Below are positions 32,018 through 40,936 of a stretch of 43,203 nt of DNA, piece after piece. A program made the translations under genes and the position numbers. The number at the start of each line of letters is the position of its first letter. The stretch's first letter is position 1. The notes beneath the pieces were generated by a model, which saw nothing but the letters and a program-made list of their open reading frames with translations, made no database searches and was not told the DNA's origin. Origin of the DNA: a virus; the IMG/VR virus record IMGVR_UViG_3300035187_004050, positions 1 through 43,203 of that record; one strand, given 5' to 3'.

Positions 32018-32908
32018 TTAGCCTAAGAGATGCGCAAACGAAGCAGCTCCAGAACTTTGTGCGGGAGCCGGACTACCCGCCCCCTGCCTTGTTGTTCGGA
32101 ACGACCCCGCCTGACGGTGTTGGTTCGGTGCCTTTGACTTGAGCGAAAAGTCGGGCATACTCTCGCGAATGATTTTTTTAGCCCTTTGTGCGACTGCTTT
32201 ATAGACTTGCTCAGGGTTAAGGCCCTTGGCGCTAAAGCCTTCAGTAGAAAGTTCCTGCATCGCGCGGCCGACAGCACCGTTGAACTTTTTCAACGTTGGG
32301 TAGTGCTGTGTCAGGTTATTGCGGAAGGCAGCTTCTTTTTGTTCACGCTGTTGCTGTGCAAACTGCGCCTGCATTTCAAGCAGGGGAGCTAGTTGATGCT
32401 GCAAAAGGTGTTGCGTAGTCGTCATCGCGTAACGATACGTGCCGTCTTGCAGTTGCTGCAACGCGTCGGCCACTTGCTCTGGTGGCGTTTCAGGATTGCG
32501 GATAAGCGCAATCAGCTCAGCCTTAACCGTCGGACGGCCAAGACGCTGTTGGATTTCAGCCTCGGTGAGGGGTGTTTGACCTGGCTGCTGTCCCTGCTGC
32601 TGAACGCGAGCAGTAACTTCAGCAATCTGACGCACGAGGGCGTCTTGGTCAAGCTGGATGGGTTTAGGTTGACGAACGGGTTTCTTGGCCGCACCGCCAG
32701 CAGGCACCGCAGACTCCAAGTCATCGTCATCATCATCGTCATCATCGACAAACGAATCATCATCGTCGTCGTCATCGTCGCTGTTTCCAGCGTCGTCATC
32801 ACTGCTCGCGGCAGCTGCTCCTGTACCACCAGAAGCAGTAAAGCGAGCAAATTCCCCTTCTTCTTCACAGAAGCCGAGGCGGTTCATTAAAGACCAGTTT
32901 ATTTTCAT
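32018..32908 (-). CDS. Capsid scaffolding protein candidate
   Basis: A 296-residue protein between portal and coat genes, the usual scaffold position. It has an acidic N-terminus with Asp runs at residues 44-51 and 55-63, a long Gln-rich helical region (about 90-210, e.g. LAPLLEMQAQFAQQQREQ) and a basic C-terminus, the typical scaffold layout. The Asp runs are encoded by a GAT/GAC repeat (about 32720-32784) that may vary in length by slippage. Confidence 0.72.
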   Translation of the reverse strand: MKINWSLMNRLGFCEEEGEFARFTASGGTGAAAASSDDDAGNSDDDDDDDDSFVDDDDDDDDDLESAVPAGGAAKKPVRQPKPIQLDQDALVRQIAEVTARVQQQGQQPGQTPLTEAEIQQRLGRPTVKAELIALIRNPETPPEQVADALQQLQDGTYRYAMTTTQHLLQHQLAPLLEMQAQFAQQQREQKEAAFRNNLTQHYPTLKKFNGAVGRAMQELSTEGFSAKGLNPEQVYKAVAQRAKKIIRESMPDFSLKSKAPNQHRQAGSFRTTRQGAGSPAPAQSSGAASFAHLLG

Positions 32909-33219
32909 GGTTTTAGTTTTTCTTGTGTTTCTTCGAGCTTAAGTTGCTCGTATTGTGCTTTCGCGTCTAGAATCTCATTGTCCAGCCACGAAAGTAAAAC
33001 CTGGTATTCTTCTGCCACACCGAAGCAGCGCTCCCTCGCGAGAACGCCCTCCATAGTCGTGGGAGTTAAGAACACACTCTGCATAATTCCAGCGTGTTGA
33101 GTCTTGATGTAACTCAAAAGCTCTCCGTAAATAGGATTTACCGACAGCTCTTCAAGTGCGGTTATACGACGCGCAAAGTCTTTGCTGTTTGGCGGGTCGA
33201 TAAGGGCTTCGTCGGTCAT
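32905..33219 (-). CDS. Small late protein between portal and scaffold
   Basis: A 104-residue helical protein coupled by ATGA overlaps to portal and scaffold genes. The second half is charged and coiled-coil-like (LDAKAQ, then LKLEETQEKL). Many podoviruses carry such an uncharacterised gene here. Confidence 0.65.
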   Translation of the reverse strand: MTDEALIDPPNSKDFARRITALEELSVNPIYGELLSYIKTQHAGIMQSVFLTPTTMEGVLARERCFGVAEEYQVLLSWLDNEILDAKAQYEQLKLEETQEKLKP

Positions 33220-35087
33220 GGGAGAACGGGTGTGAGGTTAGGATCGACGGGTGGGATGGGTGGAAGGCCCGGAGCAGGAAGCCCAGGCTGAGCTTTCACC
33301 TTGAAGCGAGAAAGGTTTTTAACTCCTCGGAGCGCATAAATCTCATTAAGCATCGCGGGAAGGTCGAGTTGCATACTGGCTGCAACTTCCGGGTTAGAAA
33401 CAAGGCCGAGGAAGAGCTCTTGAAGGGACTGGGCCACGTAGTTACGCTCGGATTCAATGGTCGCGTCGTAAGTGAAGAAGTCCTCGGAGGAGTAGAGCTC
33501 GTAAGGGGAGGCTGGGTGGAAGAGGTCGTAGTATTGCTCGGCTTTAGCCGCGCCGACAATCTTGGAGAATGTCTTAAATGACATGTCCTGACGGCAGGAA
33601 AGGAGAAGCTTACGACCGAGGGAGGCGAGGCCTCCATACCAGCAAGAGGCTCCAATGAGCTTCATTCGTGCGGAAGCACCTGCATTCGCTGTGCGGTTCT
33701 CTGTGGCGGAGCGGCGACCGGGGGCAAAGGCTCCCATGGAGTTTTCGTTCACTCCGGAAACCATGTAGAGGATGCGGATTAGCGCCTCGGAATCGTTGAA
33801 GTGAGAAGCGGTAGGGTCTGTTGTGCGAAGCTGCTCGATGAAGCGCGAGGTGCCCATGCGCGGGGCGGACTTTTTGAGGAGGATGAACGGACTGTTTGTG
33901 TTCAGCGTGGACATATCCACGTGCTGTTGGTCAACAACAAGGCGGCCGTCAATGTTGCGACGGACCGAGGCGACACGAGCGTTGATGAGCCAGGTGATGA
34001 CTTCCTGAATAGGATCAATGAGCTTAGAGAGAGAGTCAGAAAGATCAGCGTGCTGGTCAGGAAGGAGCTGGAGGATGTCGTATTGAAACTCGTTTGTCGG
34101 AGAATTCAACGGTTGAAGGCCGATAATGCGACTGTCGTTGGCTATTGTAACGACCCAGATCTCTTCATCGTCCGAATCTCCAAGCCCGTGCTCGGAAGGG
34201 GTAAGGCGGTATTGAACAGACGTGCGAGCAACCATGCGATCGCCTTTGGGTTTCTTGCCGATGTAGTTGGCGGGCTCGACGCCTTCGAGGCGGTTGTTAG
34301 CGTTACCGCCACGAGCGGTCCAGAGCTCACGGTCAAACTCTTTGATGTGCTTTGTGCCAGCGAGGAAACCCTGCTTGTCCAGACGTTTGAGGTCTTTCAA
34401 GTTTACCGACTGCTCATCTGCGGCAAAGCGCCCTTCTTTCCAGCGAGGAAGTGGGACGCGAGTGTCATAGAAGAAGTGATAAGGCGAGATGTTCTCGATC
34501 TTACAGCCTTCTTTGAGAATGACCTCTTCCTCCTCGACTTCAGGTTCCTGCGGAATGGTTAGGTCTGTGGGGTCGAAGAGGAAGGAGACGTCTTGCTCTG
34601 GTGGAGTTGTAGTGACAAAAACAGACTCATATTCCCAGCTGGTTTTGAGAACACCCAGGGAAAAGCGCACCATGTCGAGCAGGGCTTCGACTAGTCGCAT
34701 GTGGTAGTTTGTCTGACGGACTTCGCGATCAACGACAGCCTGGGCGACTTCACGGATGGGGAAATCTTCGTCTCCGGTGGCAGAAAGCTCGAAAACACTG
34801 TCTTTCGACGTGAGAGAGATAAAAAGGAAGGTGACCAGCGTGTTGCATTGAGCGTAAGTAAGAGGCACCACCATCTTAGCGGGTTCTCCCTTTTGCTTAG
34901 CACGAGCATCGGAAGCGTCGACGTGCTTCTTACGCTTGTAGGTTTCCAGGCTTTTGTCCCAAGCGGGGTAATTTGCAGCAATAAAAGTGCGCGAGTTATT
35001 CACCGCATCCACAACTTCCTCAAGAAGCTCTTGGATGTTATCTGGATGCTCCTCTTGTTCGAGCATTTCGATGATTTCAGGTGTCAT
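33216..35087 (-). CDS. Portal protein
   Basis: A 623-residue protein directly downstream of the terminase large subunit, with the helical N-terminus and wing/stem features of portal proteins: an early Trp/Tyr-rich stretch (YPAWDKSLETYKRKK), LSDSLSKLIDPIQEVITWLINARV, and MSGVNENSMGAFAPG near residue 445. It would form the dodecameric DNA channel at the head vertex. Confidence 0.82.
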   Translation of the reverse strand: MTPEIIEMLEQEEHPDNIQELLEEVVDAVNNSRTFIAANYPAWDKSLETYKRKKHVDASDARAKQKGEPAKMVVPLTYAQCNTLVTFLFISLTSKDSVFELSATGDEDFPIREVAQAVVDREVRQTNYHMRLVEALLDMVRFSLGVLKTSWEYESVFVTTTPPEQDVSFLFDPTDLTIPQEPEVEEEEVILKEGCKIENISPYHFFYDTRVPLPRWKEGRFAADEQSVNLKDLKRLDKQGFLAGTKHIKEFDRELWTARGGNANNRLEGVEPANYIGKKPKGDRMVARTSVQYRLTPSEHGLGDSDDEEIWVVTIANDSRIIGLQPLNSPTNEFQYDILQLLPDQHADLSDSLSKLIDPIQEVITWLINARVASVRRNIDGRLVVDQQHVDMSTLNTNSPFILLKKSAPRMGTSRFIEQLRTTDPTASHFNDSEALIRILYMVSGVNENSMGAFAPGRRSATENRTANAGASARMKLIGASCWYGGLASLGRKLLLSCRQDMSFKTFSKIVGAAKAEQYYDLFHPASPYELYSSEDFFTYDATIESERNYVAQSLQELFLGLVSNPEVAASMQLDLPAMLNEIYALRGVKNLSRFKVKAQPGLPAPGLPPIPPVDPNLTPVLP

Positions 35088-36631
35088 TGGGAAAAGGAGT
35101 TTAAGTCGCCGTCACTAAACGGGGTAAGGTCAAGCTCGCGGTCAGAGGCTTTTGAAGGTTTCTCGCTAAGCGGCTCGCTCTCAGGTGAAACCCAATGCAA
35201 GCCATGCGAGACCGCCCGGTAGAAACATTCCATCATGTGATCGTCTTTGTCAACCGGCTTTTCTTTTTCTTTCTGCCAGGTGTAAAGGAAGAACTCTCGG
35301 ATGGTTTCGCTGCACGAAGAGCAAAAGCGCACTAAGCCAAGGGTTACCTCGCGCCCGTTGATGACATATGCCCGGGTGGCTTCGAGCGCCTGGCGGGCTT
35401 TAATGATCCCGGTTTTCAACTCCTTAGTCGCGCGCTGCACAGGAATGCCATACTCCCAAAAAATATCCGCCAGGCATCGACCATCCACCGGATTCGCGAT
35501 GAAGGCGCTCGGGTCGATCACACAAAGGTAAGGAGTTCTCCCACCCAGAGTTTCCAGAATCGCTTCGCAGAACGTGTTAATAAGGCAGTCCGCAAAAATC
35601 TCCGCCCAACAAAACATCTCGCCCGTCGGCGCGGTGGCCCAGAACTGCACTGTTTGCTCAGTCCTCACATGCGTGTCGATCACAACGCGGATGGTGTAGT
35701 CCTCCGGCGGCGCGTCAAAATCCTTCCAACCAACCGGAAGGTCGCTATAAACATGCCTCTCCATTTCAAAGTTTGGATAAACCAACCCAGCTGACGCCTT
35801 TGGAATCCCGTGAATTCGAGACTGACGTTCTTTAGGGTCCAGACTGTTCGCGAAGGTGTCAATGTTTTCCTTCGTCAGCGTCTGGTTGTCATACGTCGAA
35901 CCGGTCATGATCCACCTTTCAGGGTAGTCGTCATGCACCTGGCCGAGCTCAAAACTCTTCCGCATCTTGCTGGGCGGAAGGAAATATTCATTAATCCACT
36001 GTTCTGTAATCGGCGTGCAAGTGAACCAGGCACTGCCACCCGTGTCGATCAACCCACGACTAGCCGCAATCCACATATCCTTCGGGATAGGCTCATCAAC
36101 ATGAATCCAGTCCCATTGGCTGGACTCCTGACTCAAAGGGTTGTGCTTGAAACTCGCCACCGTGTCGATGTAAATCAAACTCGTTCCGCCCCAGATGCTC
36201 TTCACCGGCACGCAATCAATTTCACCACTCTGATTCTTCTTCGGTGTCATCAAACGATCCACAGGAATCCACTGCATCAGCTTCCCCTTTTGTCCCTCTT
36301 CCACACAAGTGAACACCTCCCTCGCCTTGTCCCAGTCTGCGACAAGAATCAACCCTTTCGTCGGGCGCTGCGGAATTCCCTTGCGCCGGTCGGGATCACT
36401 TTCATCCATCCAAGGGCGCTCGCCAATAGCAAAAGCCGCGTCCTCCGCACTGCCACACGTCGACTTTCCAAAGCGGTTCCCAGTCCGCAAATAGCGCCTC
36501 TTCTTATCCCCGTTCCTGTGAAAAATCTCCTGCTTCTCGTGCGGCTTATACATAAACAAGGCATAGTCACGCTGAAGCTTTTCGAGCTTGCGTAGCGCTT
36601 CCAGTTCTTGCTGCTGCCGTGGGTCAAACAT
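35084..36631 (-). CDS. Terminase large subunit
   Basis: A 515-residue DNA-packaging motor. Walker A-type GNRFGKST (51-58), Walker B WIHVDE (175-180, E180 catalytic), and an RNase H-like nuclease with D319 (VVIDTH), D373 (VIDPS) and D463/D464 (DKDDHMME). The frame is open to 36730, but the start at 36631 is preferred because upstream codons overlap the previous gene and give a non-family N-terminus. Its stop overlaps the portal start. Confidence 0.92.
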   Translation of the reverse strand: MFDPRQQQELEALRKLEKLQRDYALFMYKPHEKQEIFHRNGDKKRRYLRTGNRFGKSTCGSAEDAAFAIGERPWMDESDPDRRKGIPQRPTKGLILVADWDKAREVFTCVEEGQKGKLMQWIPVDRLMTPKKNQSGEIDCVPVKSIWGGTSLIYIDTVASFKHNPLSQESSQWDWIHVDEPIPKDMWIAASRGLIDTGGSAWFTCTPITEQWINEYFLPPSKMRKSFELGQVHDDYPERWIMTGSTYDNQTLTKENIDTFANSLDPKERQSRIHGIPKASAGLVYPNFEMERHVYSDLPVGWKDFDAPPEDYTIRVVIDTHVRTEQTVQFWATAPTGEMFCWAEIFADCLINTFCEAILETLGGRTPYLCVIDPSAFIANPVDGRCLADIFWEYGIPVQRATKELKTGIIKARQALEATRAYVINGREVTLGLVRFCSSCSETIREFFLYTWQKEKEKPVDKDDHMMECFYRAVSHGLHWVSPESEPLSEKPSKASDRELDLTPFSDGDLNSFSQ

Positions 36632-36642
36632 ATTTACGGAGG

Positions 36643-37302
36643 TTACTCGGCGTAGACTAGGCGATTTGAGGGGATGGCGGGGATTTTGCTGAGGTAGCCA
36701 GAGGTAGAGACGGCGAAGTAGAAACCCCATTGCTCACCGTTGTGGCGTTTGAGAGGTGTGGCAGAGAGTTCGTCTGTGGAGGCGATAGTGGCTGCGGTCA
36801 TGGTGGCCATGCCTTGGGCGATGGTGATTGTCGTTGGTAGGGTGGCGATACCACTGCCTGAGGATAAGGCTGGCACTGTGGAAGCACCATTTTGGTAAGA
36901 GTAAAAGGTGTTAGTGAGCCGATGTGTGTTTCTCCAGGTGCCCATAGCGTAGGCGGCAGAGACTATGGCTTGCGGGTCGAAGGAGAGGACTTGCGCGGTG
37001 ATGCCGGTATAGTCGGTTATGGCTGCGGCGTTTGCGGCAGAGGTTGTCCAGACGCCCGCAGAGGAGAATGTGCTAGCGACGAGTTCTAGGACTGTGGTGC
37101 TACGGACTGCGTGGACAATGCATGGGCCAGCAAAACCAGCGCAGCGAAGAACCATACCTGGGAAGACCCCAGCGGTGCTTGTGCAGGTGACGCGGGCTTC
37201 ACTTGTAACAGTCGCAACACCAGCAAGGGTTACCGGAGCGAGAAGCCCAGGAACTGTGCAGACAAGCTGCCCAAATTCATTGTATTCTTTAAGAGAGGCC
37301 AT
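36643..37302 (-). CDS. Probable virion structural protein
   Basis: A 219-residue, Ala/Thr/Ser-rich, beta-strand-rich protein (VATVTSEARVTCTSTAGVF) without transmembrane segments. It lies between the 277-residue late protein and terminase. The composition suits a tail spike or fibre part. No firm homology recognised. Confidence 0.5.
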   Translation of the reverse strand: MASLKEYNEFGQLVCTVPGLLAPVTLAGVATVTSEARVTCTSTAGVFPGMVLRCAGFAGPCIVHAVRSTTVLELVASTFSSAGVWTTSAANAAAITDYTGITAQVLSFDPQAIVSAAYAMGTWRNTHRLTNTFYSYQNGASTVPALSSGSGIATLPTTITIAQGMATMTAATIASTDELSATPLKRHNGEQWGFYFAVSTSGYLSKIPAIPSNRLVYAE

Positions 37303-37304
37303 AG

Positions 37305-38138
37305 TTAGATTTCTAGAGGTTTGAACGGATTTGGAGGAATGACGAGATGGCGACGGTAAAAGAAACCGCCGTCACGTTCGGCTACTTCGAGCTTGCGGAA
37401 GTGAGGTGCCCAGCCCGGCATGTTAGTGGCGGGGTAGATAGAGCCGAGTTCCCATTTGACTTCTCTCGCGTTAGGTGTGCCGAAGTCTTCGACTAGAGAA
37501 GAGCTGAGAATTAGTTCAGGAATTTTGACCTCATCGTGGAGGCAGTCGATGGAATTTTGCATTCCTAGCGTGGAATACTTAACAGTCGTTGGGCGGGGTT
37601 CGGTGGCAACGAGGCCTGGGATAGGGCGGTAGGAAAAGAACTCTTCAACGATGTGCTGGGTGTTGAAGTCTCCACCAGGGATAAGGATATAACGGTCGAA
37701 GTAGCGTGTGCCTGTGACAGTGTTGGTGTTTGTAGTGCCACCGGAGTCAGTGCCCGCTTCACTCTGCAAAGGCACAGTGGCTTGCAAGGCGTAGAGAGAG
37801 ACAAGCCAGTTAGGCCACCAAGTGACTTCGTTTATTGTAGACGGTTCTTTAACTGGAGTGATTTCTTGCTCTTCTGTCTTGGCTTTAAGGAAGATAAAGC
37901 GGAGGTTGTTCCCTTCTTTTCCGATTTGCTCACGGTAGATATAATCTCCGTAGCCCATGTCGATAGCATCGCCTTTGGGAATGTCCAAGGCGGACATGAA
38001 GTTAGTCAACGTCGTCCCAGCGGTGAGAACAAGCTCTTCACGGATGTGCTGCTCGCGGACATGAAGGATGAGTCCGCGTTCGTTTACAGTGCCTACAATC
38101 GGGAAGAGGGAGTAATGGACTTTTTCGCTGGAAGCCAT
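37305..38138 (-). CDS. Probable virion structural protein
   Basis: A 277-residue protein. The start at 38138 follows the DUF1353 gene stop by 5 bp; upstream in-frame codons overlap that gene. The aromatic C-terminal part (ERDGGFFYRRHLVIPPNPF) and a WWPNWLVSLYALQ segment suggest a structural protein. No family recognised. Confidence 0.55.
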   Translation of the reverse strand: MASSEKVHYSLFPIVGTVNERGLILHVREQHIREELVLTAGTTLTNFMSALDIPKGDAIDMGYGDYIYREQIGKEGNNLRFIFLKAKTEEQEITPVKEPSTINEVTWWPNWLVSLYALQATVPLQSEAGTDSGGTTNTNTVTGTRYFDRYILIPGGDFNTQHIVEEFFSYRPIPGLVATEPRPTTVKYSTLGMQNSIDCLHDEVKIPELILSSSLVEDFGTPNAREVKWELGSIYPATNMPGWAPHFRKLEVAERDGGFFYRRHLVIPPNPFKPLEI

Positions 38139-38143
38139 AGGAG

Positions 38144-38554
38144 TTAAAGGGATTTGAAATGTGGCCGACCACCTAGACGGACGCCAAGCCAGCGAAGGTA
38201 GGCACGAATAGGAGAAACGCCCTTGGCTCGGAGGAATTCGTGATAGATGGCATCGGCCTGAAGACGAGTCACGGGAAAGGTCCCGCCTGGATTGGTGTAG
38301 GAGCCGTGGATGTAAAGCCAGTCGTGGATGCAAGCCGCTCGTTTGCTCTCACCAACAGGGCGCGTGAGAGAGAAAAGAAACGACGGGATGCTTTCTTCAA
38401 ACTCAAACCCGGCGGGAATGTGGATGAAGGTGTTGAGAACAGCAGAGAAGACTCGAAGCTCGTCGAGGAGGCGGAGCTTTTGAGTCTCGTTGCCTTCGGT
38501 GATGTCTTGGAAACGCGGGTCAGTGAGAAAAGCGGCTTCGAGTCTGGAGCTCAT
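38144..38554 (-). CDS. DUF1353 family protein
   Basis: A 136-residue protein. The segment IHIPAGFEFEESIPSF, followed by KRAACIHDWLYIHG and LQADAIYHEFLRAKG, fits DUF1353, common near lysis and tail genes of phages and of unknown function. H and D of HDWLY are typical. Start set at 38554; the longer frame to 38635 overlaps the endolysin gene. Confidence 0.8.
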   Translation of the reverse strand: MSSRLEAAFLTDPRFQDITEGNETQKLRLLDELRVFSAVLNTFIHIPAGFEFEESIPSFLFSLTRPVGESKRAACIHDWLYIHGSYTNPGGTFPVTRLQADAIYHEFLRAKGVSPIRAYLRWLGVRLGGRPHFKSL

Positions 38555-38561
38555 GGGAGTT

Positions 38562-39140
38562 TTATTGTGTTGCTTGTGCGTGCATGGCGTCGCGGAGCCA
38601 GAAGGCACCGGCGCAAAGCCAGCCTTCGCGAGCAAATTCTTCCATCACTTCGATTGGCATGGTAGCGCGGACAGGCCAGGCGACGTGGTTGCCATTATCG
38701 TCAGGGTTAAGGTCGACGGCAATACCTCGCGCATGAGTGCTTGGTGTGCTACTGCCACGCATAGGGCGATTGTTGAAGCAACCGGCGTAGTGTTCCAGAA
38801 TTCTTTTATGCGGTCCTTTGGAAATGGCAGTGAAAATGCGTTTTAGACTGGCTGCGACTTTGTGGTGGCAACGGATTTTTTTCACGGGTTTTCCGTCGTA
38901 GAGAATGCCAAGCCCTTCTACATCAATGGTGATGAGCTTTGTTTCATCTCCAACGCTGCCATAGAAGGCTTGTAGGCTTGCCTGGTCGCTTGTAGGCCAC
39001 GGGTTTGGCTTAGGCATAAGCGAGCGCAGGTAGGCCTGGCAAGCCGTGATGCTTTTTGGACCCCAGAAGCCATCAGCTTCAAGAGGAAAACCGGCAGCAC
39101 TGATGCGACGCTGCATTGATTGAATTTCGGATTGGTTCAT
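38562..39140 (-). CDS. Endolysin, M15-type peptidase with peptidoglycan-binding repeat
   Basis: A 192-residue lysis enzyme. Residues 1-45 resemble a peptidoglycan-binding helical domain (IQSMQRRISAAGFPLEADG, then FWGPKSITACQAYL). The C-terminal domain has the M15/VanY zinc-peptidase signature: STHARGIAVD (H136, D143) and DAMHAQAT (H187). It should cut peptide cross-links in the cell wall. No signal peptide is seen, so release depends on a holin. Confidence 0.88.
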   Translation of the reverse strand: MNQSEIQSMQRRISAAGFPLEADGFWGPKSITACQAYLRSLMPKPNPWPTSDQASLQAFYGSVGDETKLITIDVEGLGILYDGKPVKKIRCHHKVAASLKRIFTAISKGPHKRILEHYAGCFNNRPMRGSSTPSTHARGIAVDLNPDDNGNHVAWPVRATMPIEVMEEFAREGWLCAGAFWLRDAMHAQATQ

Positions 39141-39250
39141 GGCTTTTTGTTAGCGAGGATTACCATTGTCCAGACGAGGCAAATGCAACCAACGACAATC
39201 CAGCCGAGGGGTTCTTTGAACGTGAGTTCACTTAATAGGAGAAAGTTCAT
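39137..39250 (-). CDS. 37-residue membrane protein, possible holin or spanin part
   Basis: ATG at 39250, TGA at 39137-39139. One transmembrane helix (LGWIVVGCICLVWTMVILA) and a short basic end (NKKP). It overlaps the endolysin start by ATGA and the upstream membrane gene by 23 bp. Location within the lysis cassette suggests a lysis role. Confidence 0.55.
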   Translation of the reverse strand: MNFLLLSELTFKEPLGWIVVGCICLVWTMVILANKKP

Positions 39251-39596
39251 TGGGGTGGTCGAGTTTACCGAAAATGTCCTCGGTTTTGGTTGCGGTGCTA
39301 CTTACGGCGAGTTTGCCATAGATGCGAGAGAGCTCCTCTCGGAGGGTTTTAATCTCCGCACGGGTTTCCTCGCGGTTTTCCTTTACGTCCTCGTGAAGTT
39401 CCTTGACAGAGTTGAGAAGAACTGACTGCACTTCAACGCGAGTGGAAAGCGCTTGGACTGTTGTGTTGAGCTGTTCAAGCTTTCCTGGGAGAGGCTGCAC
39501 AGTTGCCCACCAGGAACCTATGCAAGCGATGCCAAGGATGAGCTGCCACGGGGTGACACCGAGGGTTTGGAGTGGTTTTTGCAAGGAATTGCTCAT
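39228..39596 (-). CDS. Membrane-anchored coiled-coil protein, probable lysis protein
   Basis: A 122-residue protein with one N-terminal transmembrane helix (about residues 15-32, WQLILGIACIGSWWATV) and a long coiled coil (about 40-95). This is the layout of an inner-membrane spanin or a class III-like holin. It lies directly upstream of the endolysin. Confidence 0.6.
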   Translation of the reverse strand: MSNSLQKPLQTLGVTPWQLILGIACIGSWWATVQPLPGKLEQLNTTVQALSTRVEVQSVLLNSVKELHEDVKENREETRAEIKTLREELSRIYGKLAVSSTATKTEDIFGKLDHPNELSPIK

Positions 39597-39599
39597 TGG

Positions 39600-39833
39600 C
39601 TAGTCCGTGGTTTTAAAGATTTCATCTGCGCGTGCGCTTGTGATAATACCTCGCTGAACTAGCAAAGCTTTTGCCAACGCCACGGCAGGCTCGTTAGAAC
39701 GAATACGCTCCGCCATGGAAAATTCCGCGTAAAAAAGCTTCAAGTCGTCGTCGGTGGAACTAAGCCAAGCTAATTTTTCAGCCCTGGTCAGTTTGCGAAA
39801 AAGCGACAGTGGTGTTTTTGAGATGGGGTCCAT
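39600..39833 (-). CDS. Hypothetical late protein
   Basis: A 77-residue, mostly helical protein (LTRAEKLAWLSSTDDDLKLFY) with no recognised family, immediately upstream of the lysis genes. Confidence 0.55.
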   Translation of the reverse strand: MDPISKTPLSLFRKLTRAEKLAWLSSTDDDLKLFYAEFSMAERIRSNEPAVALAKALLVQRGIITSARADEIFKTTD

Positions 39834-39836
39834 AGG

Positions 39837-40616
39837 TTAGTAGAATGCGTTGCCGCCTTTATCATTAGTAACGAAGAATGAGCCACTGTCATAGGAGCAT
39901 CGCCCAGCGCTGATATAAGCGCTGCTGTTGGTTGCTCCGCGGATATCGCAGTTGTCAAATGAGAGCGTGCCGTCTGATACGGTTCCACCGGCCGCGACGC
40001 CTTGCGCAACACTGTAGTTCAAACTGCGGCAATCAAGGCCACGAATGACAATCGTGCCGCCATTACCTGGCATCATAGATAAGACCCCACTCGTTGCGCT
40101 CGACACCGATCCGCCATTGGAGAAGAGCGAGACTAGCTTGGCGTTACCAAATAGGGTGATGTCACCGCCGTCTCCGCAGGTGTATGCCTGTTCGTCGTTT
40201 TCGCTCACATTAGCGCCACTTGCATTGATGACAAGCGAAAGGTTATCAACCTGCGTGCTGATGTTGTATCCCTTGGTGCCGTTCTGATTCGATTCTGTTA
40301 CGCGTGAGCCCTCAATGGTCAGCGTGGTTAGGTTGACACCACAACCCGCGATCCTCGCGCAGAATTCGAGACCAGCCTCGCTCACCGCCGGGGAATAGCT
40401 ATGGTTTCCCACCCCGAGTTCCATCGCGAATGCCGTAGCAGTGGCTCGACCAGCTGCATAACCAGCAGCGAAGGTTTGGTAGGGCTTCGATGGATCGCCA
40501 ATGACAGCTGTGTTATCATCACCGTTGACACTATCAACAAAAACCACCTTTGGTTGAAGCGGACTAGCACCAGTGCCGCCTCCGCTACTTGCTGCTGGCT
40601 GGGAGATGGTAAACAC
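39837..40616 (-). CDS. Putative beta-helix tail or receptor-binding protein
   Basis: A 259-residue protein with repeated Gly, Ser and Asn turns and short strands (GGDITLFGNAKLVSLFSNGG, GTIVIRGLDC), typical of right-handed parallel beta-helix or pectate-lyase-like tail spikes. The early FVDSVNGDDN motif is common at the start of such domains. It may bind or cleave host surface polysaccharide. Confidence 0.62.
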   Translation of the reverse strand: MFTISQPAASSGGGTGASPLQPKVVFVDSVNGDDNTAVIGDPSKPYQTFAAGYAAGRATATAFAMELGVGNHSYSPAVSEAGLEFCARIAGCGVNLTTLTIEGSRVTESNQNGTKGYNISTQVDNLSLVINASGANVSENDEQAYTCGDGGDITLFGNAKLVSLFSNGGSVSSATSGVLSMMPGNGGTIVIRGLDCRSLNYSVAQGVAAGGTVSDGTLSFDNCDIRGATNSSAYISAGRCSYDSGSFFVTNDKGGNAFY

Positions 40617-40618
40617 GA

Positions 40619-40927
40619 TTAAAACCTCCCGACGTTAAGGTTTACTGCACCACCAGAGTTTTGCCTGACCAACCATTTAGCAGCAGCCAAAGCCGGCGTA
40701 TCAGCCAGAAGTGTCGTGGGCTGTGTTGAGCTTACGGCGGGGGCAAGGAAAAGATCCGCGCCGATCGTTACAGCGTCCAACTCGTCACTGTGACCAGGCA
40801 CAGCTTTCAGAGAAAACCCAACCGTTGTGTTGAAATTCTGAATCCACACCGCCTTGGCGGGAGTCTTTGATGTGTCACCGGCCAAAAGAACCGTGACGGT
40901 GTTGTTTGGAATAGATACTGTCGCCAT
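40619..40927 (-). CDS. Probable virion protein
   Basis: A 102-residue beta-rich protein (ATVSIPNNTVTVLLAG) whose ATG is preceded on the coding strand by AAATAAACAAACTTT, an A/C-rich leader like that of the coat protein. This suggests high expression; decoration or fibre function is possible. Confidence 0.55.
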   Translation of the reverse strand: MATVSIPNNTVTVLLAGDTSKTPAKAVWIQNFNTTVGFSLKAVPGHSDELDAVTIGADLFLAPAVSSTQPTTLLADTPALAAAKWLVRQNSGGAVNLNVGRF

Positions 40928-40936
40928 AAAGTTTGT

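Noticed and set aside
36632-36730. An upstream extension of the terminase large subunit to 36730.
   Set aside because: It overlaps the preceding gene and adds a basic, non-family N-terminus; ATG 36631 fits the gap between genes.
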